From positions 1 to 5,414 of the forward strand of contig CAMIMS010000070.1 of the NCBI GenBank assembly GCA_946221025.1: a stretch of DNA of 5,414 bases, written 5' to 3'. Under the pieces are notes generated by a model. That model was not told where the DNA came from. It saw only the letters and a list, made by a program, of their open reading frames with translations, and did not search any database. Positions 1-5,414 of this stretch are shown here, one piece after another. Made by a program: the position numbers and the translations under genes. The stretch's first letter is position 1. Each line of letters starts with the position of its first letter. The DNA is from an uncultured Pseudoclavibacter sp. (GTDB lineage Bacteria; Actinomycetota; Actinomycetes; Actinomycetales; Microbacteriaceae).

Positions 1-387
1 CCCGCCGAAGTCGCGCTGCAGCCGCACTGCCACGAGTACTCATCCTTCGGCCACGCCACTCAGCGCCAGGTGTACGAGAAGTGGGGCGTGGGTGAGATCA
101 CGCAGTCCACATCCTGCTGCGGACTTGCCGGAAATTTCGGCATTGAAGCCGAGCACTACGAGACGTCGATGCAGGTGGCCGAGCACTCAATGGGCAAGAT
201 GCTCGCCGATGCGTCTGAGAACGCGACTGTGGCGACGGATGGGTTCTCGTGCGTGACGCAGCTCGCGCACCTTGAGCCCGGGCGACCCGGTGAGCACCTC
301 GTGCAGCTGCTCGACCCGAAGCGCGCTGAGGTGGCTGGGCGGGCGACAGATGAGCCTCGGGCGGGCGGCGCAACCGACGCTCACTGA
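1..387 (+). CDS. FAD-binding and (Fe-S)-binding oxidoreductase, YdiJ-like, C-terminal end (5' truncated by window)
   Basis: Frame 1 is open from the first base to TGA at 385-387, giving 128 visible codons; the start lies upstream of the window. The visible part is a cysteine-rich domain of the GlpC/HdrB kind. An HCH motif sits at visible residues 9-11, and a CCG motif (STSCCGLAGNFG, C39-C40) follows, with a further Cys in DGFSC (C84). In this family the CCG domain helps bind or relay electrons from an Fe-S cluster. Larger relatives (about 950-1000 residues, E. coli YdiJ type) carry an N-terminal FAD-binding domain, a 4Fe-4S ferredoxin-like segment and then this domain, and oxidise D-2-hydroxyacids such as lactate or 2-hydroxyglutarate. 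The FAD part is not visible, so a stand-alone (Fe-S)-binding protein is possible, though the CCGLAGNFG context followed by a DGFSC motif fits the large fused enzyme better. The last 30 or so residues are rich in Ala, Gly, Arg and Asp and look like an unconserved tail. Substrate is unknown. Confidence 0.85.
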   Translation, partial: PAEVALQPHCHEYSSFGHATQRQVYEKWGVGEITQSTSCCGLAGNFGIEAEHYETSMQVAEHSMGKMLADASENATVATDGFSCVTQLAHLEPGRPGEHLVQLLDPKRAEVAGRATDEPRAGGATDAH

Positions 388-418
388 GCATGTCGGTGGT
401 GTGCTGTTGGATGAGAGC

Positions 419-1498
419 ATGACGATCACCGCGGCAGCAGACGGCTCATCGCTCGGCAACCCCGGCCCCACCGGGTGGTGCTGGTACATCGACGACGAAC
501 GCTGGGCGGCCGGTGGGCAGAAGAAGGGCACCAACAACATTGGTGAGCTCACCGCCGTCGCCGAACTGCTCGAGGCGAGCGCGAAAGCGGGGCTCGCGGC
601 CGAAGAGCTGCGCATCCTCTGCGACTCGAAATACGTGATCGACTCGGTCACCAAGTGGATGCCCGGATGGAAGCGCAAGGGCTGGAAGAAAGCCGACGGC
701 AAACCCGTGCTCAATCGCGAGCTGCTCGAGCGCATCGACGCCGCGATGACCGGTCGCGACGTCACCTTCGAATGGGTGAAGGGGCACGCCGGGCACGTCG
801 AGAACGAAGCGGCCGATGAGCGCGCCCGGGCTGCTGCCACTGCCTATCAGTCGGGCAAGGAGCCGGAGGTCGGGCCCGGGTTCGGAGGCGATCAGTCGCG
901 CGATGCGGCGTCTTCGGAGGGGGCACGGGGCACTGAAGAGGATGCGGGCGCGCCCGAACGGGTCGCCGATCTGCCGGTCGCCGTGCTCACCGAAGATGAA
1001 CGCGACGACCCAGACGGCGACCGCTTCACGCCCGCCGATGTGCCCGCGGTGACCGATGAGCCGGGCGAGTCGTACGACGCCGAGACGGCCGCACCCGCCG
1101 CTGAGGCCGCATCCGGTCACGACGATCGAGCCGGGAGCCGCGAACGCACCCGCGACGATGTCGAGATCGTGTCCGATCTCACCCGGCAGCTCCTCTCCGG
1201 CGAAGACGTCTCCACCGAGTGGATCGACGAGCTGCTGCATGACGAGTTTTCGGCGGTGGATGCGCAGGGGCGTTCCTGGCCGCGCGAGCGCATCATCGAG
1301 GCGCGACGCGCGGGGGTGCAGCGTGACATCGACCGCATAGAATCTGACGCTCTCGCCCCGAACGTGGCGCTCGTTCGCTGCGAGACGAGCGACGGCGGCG
1401 GAGTCACCGCGCACGCGCTCACCTGGGTGAACGTACGCATGGCACGCAACGAGCGTGTCTGGCAGTTGCGCTTCCACCAGTCCACGCCGATTCGATAG
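419..1498 (+). CDS. RNase HI domain protein with C-terminal DUF4440 (NTF2-like) domain
   Basis: The protein has 359 residues. Residues 1-140 form a complete RNase HI domain, which hydrolyses the RNA strand of RNA-DNA hybrids using two metal ions. The four acidic catalytic residues are D8 (ADGSSLGNPGP), E43 (TNNIGELTAV), D69 (LCDSKYVIDS) and D133 (NEAADERA), and the assisting His is H123 (VKGHAGHVEN). The basic substrate-binding protrusion (WMPGWKRKGWKKADGKPV, about 80-97) is present. Residues 140-247 are a low-complexity linker rich in Asp, Glu, Ala, Pro and Gly, probably disordered. Residues 248-359 resemble DUF4440 of the NTF2 superfamily: the pattern LLHDEF...GRSWPRERII and the ending VWQLRFHQSTP are typical. 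ATG 419 is chosen because it leaves the usual few residues before the first catalytic Asp; the frame stays open upstream to about 272 (also GTG 401, TTG 407), but that segment overlaps the preceding gene and has no RNase H homology. The Shine-Dalgarno sequence is weak (GGATGAG, 409-415). Canonical RnhA is about 150 residues, so this is roughly double. Whether this is the cell's main RNase HI cannot be told here. Confidence 0.9.
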   Translation: MTITAAADGSSLGNPGPTGWCWYIDDERWAAGGQKKGTNNIGELTAVAELLEASAKAGLAAEELRILCDSKYVIDSVTKWMPGWKRKGWKKADGKPVLNRELLERIDAAMTGRDVTFEWVKGHAGHVENEAADERARAAATAYQSGKEPEVGPGFGGDQSRDAASSEGARGTEEDAGAPERVADLPVAVLTEDERDDPDGDRFTPADVPAVTDEPGESYDAETAAPAAEAASGHDDRAGSRERTRDDVEIVSDLTRQLLSGEDVSTEWIDELLHDEFSAVDAQGRSWPRERIIEARRAGVQRDIDRIESDALAPNVALVRCETSDGGGVTAHALTWVNVRMARNERVWQLRFHQSTPIR

Positions 1499-1594
1499 CG
1501 GGCGGGCGCGGCGCGTTCGCCCATCCTCGACCGCCTGCCGAGAGCCGGCTCAACGCATCCCACCCCATCCACCAGTTCGAGACAGGAAGCACGC
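1499..1594. other. Intergenic gap between the RNase H gene and the ABC operon
   Basis: These 96 bases are GC-rich and carry no supported gene. I see no clear -35/-10 pair and no hairpin followed by a T-run. The only small inverted repeat is a 5-bp stem, GGGCG 1504-1508 with CGCCC 1518-1522. The gap is long enough to hold a promoter for the ABC operon, but the sequence does not show one that I can support. Confidence 0.5.
1584..1589 (+). promoter_or_regulatory. Ribosome binding site for the first ABC subunit
   Basis: AGGAAG lies 5 bases before GTG 1595. It supports the non-ATG start, which gives the N-terminus MLFKLITRYL, with a short amphipathic stretch directly before the first membrane helix, as is usual for this family. 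Confidence 0.6.
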
Positions 1595-3328
1595 GTGCTG
1601 TTCAAGCTCATCACCAGGTATCTGGCCCCGAAATGGCCGTATGTCGTCGGGGTGATCGTGTTCCAGTTCGCGCAGTCGATCGCCGCGCTGTACTTGCCCG
1701 ACCTCAACGCTGACATCATCAACAACGGTGTGGCCGCGGGCGATGTCGGTTACATCTGGCGGATGGGCGGGGTGATGCTGCTGGTGAGCCTCGCGCAGAT
1801 CACCGCATCCATCATCGCCACCGTGCTCGCGGCAAAGGCGGCGATGGAGCTCGGCCGCGATATTCGCGCGGCAGTATTCGACCGGGTCGCCGGGTTCTCC
1901 GAACGGGAGCTGTCTGAATTCGGGGCCGGGTCGCTCATTACCCGCAACACCAACGATGTGCAACAGGTGCAGATGGTGGTGATGATGGGGTCGACCATGA
2001 TGGTCGCCGCGCCCATGCTCGCCATCGGCGGCATCATCATGGCGCTTCGCCAAGACCTCGGCCTCAGCTGGATCATCGGTATTTCGGTGCCGCTGCTGCT
2101 CGCGGTCATGCTCGTGATCGTCATGCGCATGGTGCCGCTGTTTCGCAGTTGGCAAGACAAGCTCGATGCGGTCAACCGCATCCTCCGCGAGCAGCTGGCC
2201 GGCCTTCGCGTGATTCGCGCGTTCGTGCGTGAAGACATTGAGCGAGAGCGCTTCGAGCGGGCGAGCTACGACCTGCTGCGGGTCGGTAAGCGCGTTGGCG
2301 ATCTGTTCGTGCTCGTGTTCCCGCTGTCAATGCTCATCATGCAGCTCGCGAGCGTTGCCGTGATCTGGTTCGGCGGGATCGAGATCGACCGCGGCACCAC
2401 GCAGATCGGCACCGTCTTCGCCTACATGATGTATCTGATGCAGATCCTCATGGGCGTGGTCATGGCCACGTTCATGATCACGATGATTCCCCGCGCCGAA
2501 GTATGCGCCGAGCGCATCGACGACGTGCTGCAGACCCCCACATCGCTCACGTGGCTGCCAAAGCCGAAGACCGGCCAGCCCGAGCCCGGCTCGGTGGAGT
2601 TCGACGGCGTCGGCTTCACCTACCCGGGGGCGGATGCGCCGGTACTGCACGATGTGTCGTTCCGGGTCGAGCCCGGGCAGACACTCGCGATCATCGGATC
2701 GACCGGGGCCGGGAAGACCACGATTGTCGGGCTCATCCCGCGCCTGTTCGACGCCACATCCGGCGCGGTGCGTGTCGGTGGCATCGATGTGCGTGAAGCC
2801 GATTCGACCGAACTGTGGGACGGCATCGGTCTCGTGCCGCAGAAGGCATATCTGTTCTCGGGAACGATCGCCACGAACCTCCGCTTCGGCAACGAGAACG
2901 CGTCGGATGAGCAGCTCTGGCGTGCGCTCGAGATTGCGCAGGCCGCCGAATTCGTTCGCGAGAAAGACGGGCAGCTCGACTCCGCGATCTCGCAGGGCGG
3001 AACGAACGTTTCCGGAGGACAGCGCCAGCGCCTCGCGATCGCGCGAGCAATTGTGCGGGAGCCCCGCATCCTCATCTTCGATGACTCGTTCTCGGCCCTC
3101 GACCTCACCACTGACGCGAACCTTCGCCGCGCGCTGTGGAGCGAAATGCCCGAGGTGACGAAAATCGTCGTCGCGCAGCGAGTGTCGACGATCACCGACG
3201 CCGACCAGATCCTCGTGATCGACGACGGCCGCATCGTCGGCGCGGGCACGCATGAGGAGCTCCTCGCATCGAACGCCACCTACCAAGAGATCGTCGAATC
3301 CCAGCAGACCGCGGAGGCCCAGGCATGA
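1595..3328 (+). CDS. Heterodimeric ABC exporter, subunit with degenerate ATP site (permease-ATPase half-transporter)
   Basis: This 577-residue half-transporter has six predicted membrane helices (about 15-37, 55-80, 130-150, 157-178, 236-260, 270-297) followed by a nucleotide-binding domain (about 332-577). It should sit in the cytoplasmic membrane and export a substrate using ATP. Visible motifs are the A-loop Tyr Y343, Walker A GSTGAGKTT (368-376), Q-loop Q416 (LVPQKAYLF), signature VSGGQ (472-476), Walker B RILIFDDSFSALD (491-503) and the switch region VAQRVST (526-532). Two catalytic positions are non-canonical: the residue after the Walker B Asp is D497 rather than Glu, and the H-loop His is Q528. 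This pattern marks the degenerate partner of heterodimeric exporters such as TM287/288 and BmrCD. The start is GTG 1595 with AGGAAG upstream. The stop overlaps the next gene's ATG (ATGA), so both subunits are probably made from one transcript. Membrane helices 3 and 6 are unusually Met-rich. Multidrug export is the common label; the real substrate is not shown. Confidence 0.95.
   Translation: MLFKLITRYLAPKWPYVVGVIVFQFAQSIAALYLPDLNADIINNGVAAGDVGYIWRMGGVMLLVSLAQITASIIATVLAAKAAMELGRDIRAAVFDRVAGFSERELSEFGAGSLITRNTNDVQQVQMVVMMGSTMMVAAPMLAIGGIIMALRQDLGLSWIIGISVPLLLAVMLVIVMRMVPLFRSWQDKLDAVNRILREQLAGLRVIRAFVREDIERERFERASYDLLRVGKRVGDLFVLVFPLSMLIMQLASVAVIWFGGIEIDRGTTQIGTVFAYMMYLMQILMGVVMATFMITMIPRAEVCAERIDDVLQTPTSLTWLPKPKTGQPEPGSVEFDGVGFTYPGADAPVLHDVSFRVEPGQTLAIIGSTGAGKTTIVGLIPRLFDATSGAVRVGGIDVREADSTELWDGIGLVPQKAYLFSGTIATNLRFGNENASDEQLWRALEIAQAAEFVREKDGQLDSAISQGGTNVSGGQRQRLAIARAIVREPRILIFDDSFSALDLTTDANLRRALWSEMPEVTKIVVAQRVSTITDADQILVIDDGRIVGAGTHEELLASNATYQEIVESQQTAEAQA
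3313..3317 (+). promoter_or_regulatory. Ribosome binding site for the second ABC subunit, inside the upstream gene
   Basis: GGAGG lies 7 bases before ATG 3325, within the last codons of the first ABC gene. Together with the ATGA stop/start overlap at 3325-3328 it fixes the start of the second gene and implies translational coupling, which would help produce the two subunits in equal amounts. Confidence 0.75.
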
Positions 3329-5414
3329 GCAGCGAATACACGGGCGCCGGCGCCGCGAACCCGGCGGCTGGAGACGGCGACGTCACGGATGCGGTGACGA
3401 CGGGCGCGGGAGTGGATGAGCAGGCTTCGCCCCGCGCCAAGGAACGCGCGACAGCGACGGCGACTGCGTCGCGTGGAAGTGACGTCGGCGGGCACGAACC
3501 CGACGACGACGAGATCGCGGCGCTCGCCTCGCAGGCCGGGCAGTCGCCGGGCGGCAAGGCGAAGAACTTCTGGCCGAGCTTCAAACGCATCCTGAACCTG
3601 CTCGCCCCCTGGAAGGGCTGGGTCTGGTTCAGCGTGATCGTTGGCGCGATCGGCGTCGTGCTGACCGTGCTCGCGCCGCGCGTGCTCGGCGATGCGACGA
3701 ACATTCTCTTTGAAGGGCTCGTGTCGCGAAACCTGCCAGAGGGAGTCACCAAAGAGCAGGTGATTGAGGGGCTTCGGGCCCAGGGCCAGACCGAGCAGGC
3801 GAGCATGCTCGAGCCGATGCACCTCACGCCTGGGCAGGGCATCGACTTCGACCGGCTGCTGCAAACACTCCTCGCCGTGCTCGCGCTGTACGTGCTCGGC
3901 GCGTTCCTGCACTGGCTCGAGCAGTACGTGCTGAACATCGTCATGGTGCGGGCAATGCACCGGCTGCGCCTCGAGGTGGAGGAGAAGATCCACCGCCTGC
4001 CGCTCAGCTACTTCGACCGGGTCAAGCGCGGAGATGTGCTGAGTCGCGTCACGAACGACGTCGACAACCTCACGAACATGCTGCAGCAAACCCTTTCGGG
4101 GGCGATCAACTCGATCCTCACCGTGCTCGGGGTGCTCATCATGATGCTGAGCGTGTCGTGGCAGTTGACGCTCGTGGTGCTCATCAGCGTGCCGCTCACG
4201 GGCGTTGTCGTTGGCCTCATCGGGCCGAAGTCGCAGAAGGAGTTCAAGTCGCAGTGGGCTGCGACCGGGCGGCTGAATGCGCGCGTTGAGGAATCGTTCT
4301 CGGGCCACGCGCTCGTGCGGGTGTTCGGGCGCGAGGCGGATGCGCGCGCGAAGTTCGCCGAGGACAACGAAGAGGTGTTCCGAGCGAGCTTCCGCGCGCA
4401 GTTCCTCTCGGGCCTCATCATGCCGGCGATCATGTTCATCGGAAACCTCACCTACGTCGCGATCGCGGTGCTCGGCGGGCTCATGGTCGCCTCCGGCGCG
4501 ACCACGATCGGCGCGGTGCAGGCGTTCATCCAGTACTCGCGGCAGTTCTCGATGCCGCTGTCGCAGCTCGGCGGCATGGCTGCGGCGGTGCAGTCTGGAA
4601 CCGCATCCGCTGAGCGCGTGTTCGAGATTCTCGACGAGCCCGAAGAGTCAATGGATACGGCGGATGCGGCCGCGCCCGTGCGTGGCCCCGGGCGGATTCA
4701 GTTCGAGAACGTGACCTTCTCGTACGACCCGGAGCGTCCGCTCATCCAGAACCTCTCCTTCGAGGTGGCGCCGGGGGAGACCGTCGCGATCGTTGGGCCG
4801 ACGGGCGCCGGCAAGACGACGCTCGTGAACCTGCTCATGCGCTTCTACGAGCTCGACGGCGGCCGAATTCTCGTTGAGGGGCAAGACATCGCCGAACTCA
4901 CCCGACACGATGTGCGCGAGCGCACCGGGATGGTGCTGCAAGATCCGTGGCTGTTCCAGGGCACGATCAGGGAGAACATTCGCTACGGCAACGACGATGC
5001 GACCGATGAGCAGGTGCTGCAGGCGGCTCGCTCGGCGTACGTCGACCGGTTCGTGCACTCACTGCCCGACGGCTACGACACGATGCTCGACGAGGATGCC
5101 GCGAACGTCTCGGCCGGGGAGCGCCAGCTCATCACGATCGCGCGCGCGTTCGTCTCCGACCCGGCACTGCTGATCCTCGATGAGGCAACCAGCGCCGTCG
5201 ACACTCGCACCGAGCTGTTGCTGCAGCAGGCGATGGCGGCACTTCGCCAGGGTCGCACGGCGTTCGTGATCGCGCACCGGCTCTCGACGATTCGGGATGC
5301 GGACCTCATCCTCGTGATGGAGTCGGGCTCGATCGTCGAGCAGGGCACGCACGATGAGCTCATCGAGCGTGGCGGTGCGTACGCGAGGCTCTACGCATCG
5401 CAGTTCGACAGCGC
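3325..5414 (+). CDS. Heterodimeric ABC exporter, subunit with catalytic Walker B and H-loop (3' truncated by window)
   Basis: The frame is open from ATG 3325 to the window edge, giving 696 complete codons with no stop. The NBD is complete through the usual end (EQGTHDELIERGGAYARLY, 672-690), so only a few residues are probably missing. Residues 1-80 are a hydrophilic tail rich in Ala, Gly, Thr and Asp. Six membrane helices follow (first about 98-121, second about 179-203, third and fourth about 257-300, fifth and sixth about 364-420). A roughly 50-residue hydrophilic insert between helices 1 and 2 (about 130-178) should be extracellular. NBD motifs are the A-loop Tyr Y467, Walker A GPTGAGKTT (491-499), Q-loop Q539 (MVLQDPWLF), signature VSAGERQ (595-601), Walker B ALLILDEATSAVD (614-626) and H-loop H651 (VIAHRLST). 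The catalytic Glu E620 and His H651 are intact, but the signature departs from LSGGQ. It thus complements the upstream subunit: its ATP, Glu and His face the partner's good VSGGQ. It is the second gene of the operon, translationally coupled through ATGA. Confidence 0.95.
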   Translation, partial: MSSEYTGAGAANPAAGDGDVTDAVTTGAGVDEQASPRAKERATATATASRGSDVGGHEPDDDEIAALASQAGQSPGGKAKNFWPSFKRILNLLAPWKGWVWFSVIVGAIGVVLTVLAPRVLGDATNILFEGLVSRNLPEGVTKEQVIEGLRAQGQTEQASMLEPMHLTPGQGIDFDRLLQTLLAVLALYVLGAFLHWLEQYVLNIVMVRAMHRLRLEVEEKIHRLPLSYFDRVKRGDVLSRVTNDVDNLTNMLQQTLSGAINSILTVLGVLIMMLSVSWQLTLVVLISVPLTGVVVGLIGPKSQKEFKSQWAATGRLNARVEESFSGHALVRVFGREADARAKFAEDNEEVFRASFRAQFLSGLIMPAIMFIGNLTYVAIAVLGGLMVASGATTIGAVQAFIQYSRQFSMPLSQLGGMAAAVQSGTASAERVFEILDEPEESMDTADAAAPVRGPGRIQFENVTFSYDPERPLIQNLSFEVAPGETVAIVGPTGAGKTTLVNLLMRFYELDGGRILVEGQDIAELTRHDVRERTGMVLQDPWLFQGTIRENIRYGNDDATDEQVLQAARSAYVDRFVHSLPDGYDTMLDEDAANVSAGERQLITIARAFVSDPALLILDEATSAVDTRTELLLQQAMAALRQGRTAFVIAHRLSTIRDADLILVMESGSIVEQGTHDELIERGGAYARLYASQFDS
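3448..3465 (+). repeat. Short imperfect hexamer tandem repeat inside the second ABC gene
   Basis: Three copies of GCGACN (N = A, G, T) lie in frame and encode (Ala-Thr)3 in the disordered N-terminal tail. The unit length is a multiple of three, so copy number could change without a frameshift. With only three copies this may be simple low-complexity coding sequence. Confidence 0.35.

Noticed and set aside
272..418. Possible upstream start for the RNase H gene (frame open back to about 272, with GTG 401 and TTG 407 nearer)
   Set aside because: The added residues share no RNase H homology and mostly overlap the end of the oxidoreductase gene in another frame. ATG 419 gives the normal distance to the first catalytic Asp.
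390..422. Tiny 10-codon open frame from ATG 390 to TGA 420-422 overlapping the RNase H start, as a leader peptide
   Set aside because: No Shine-Dalgarno sequence of note, no attenuator structure seen, and a frame this short is expected by chance.
446..1477. Long minus-strand open frame opposite the RNase H gene
   Set aside because: It is a mirror of a GC-rich coding region. Its translation shows no recognisable domain, while the + strand has intact catalytic motifs.
1504..1522. Inverted repeat GGGCG/CGCCC as a terminator after the RNase H gene
   Set aside because: The stem is only 5 bp with a 9-base loop and no following T-run, which is expected by chance in such GC-rich sequence.
1550..2155. 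Minus-strand His-rich open frame opposite the first ABC gene
   Set aside because: The His runs are the reverse complement of Met (ATG) and Val/Ile-rich membrane helix codons of the ABC gene. It is not an independent metal-binding protein.
3280..4308. Minus-strand 342-codon open frame opposite the second ABC gene
   Set aside because: The + strand is a complete, motif-rich ABC transporter. The minus frame is low-complexity, rich in Arg, His and Asp, and has no recognisable domain.

Overview
The window is GC-rich. All supported genes lie on the + strand, codon third positions are strongly G/C, one gene starts with GTG, and the proteins read like those of a high-GC Gram-positive bacterium. From family resemblance recalled without a database search, I infer an actinobacterium, most plausibly Microbacteriaceae. 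I see no mobile element, CRISPR array, tRNA, rRNA or phage gene. The content looks like ordinary chromosome, not an accessory island.

Layout. Bases 1-387 are the last 128 codons of a large FAD/Fe-S oxidoreductase related to YdiJ and GlpC-type cysteine-rich domains. After a 31-base gap, 419-1498 encodes a 359-residue protein. It joins a complete RNase HI domain (D8, E43, D69 and D133 all present) through a long acidic low-complexity linker to a DUF4440/NTF2-like domain. A 96-base gap (1499-1594) follows, with no convincing promoter or terminator. Then comes a two-gene ABC exporter operon. The first half-transporter (1595-3328, GTG start, 577 residues) overlaps the second by ATGA. The second (3325 to the window edge, at least 696 residues) is open at its 3' end.

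How the genes work together. The two ABC proteins carry complementary defects, the signature of a heterodimeric type IV (TM287/288- and BmrCD-like) exporter. The first has DD in place of the Walker B DE and Gln in place of the H-loop His, but an intact VSGGQ signature. The second has intact DE and His but a degenerate VSAGE signature. The assembled dimer should therefore have one competent and one degenerate ATP site. Substrate is unknown; multidrug or lipid export is the usual assignment. I see no functional link from the oxidoreductase or the RNase H protein to the exporter beyond shared orientation.

I did not find a clearly new system. The items most worth a second look are the RNase HI-DUF4440 fusion, the asymmetric ATP sites, and the roughly 80-residue disordered N-terminal tail on the second transporter subunit.
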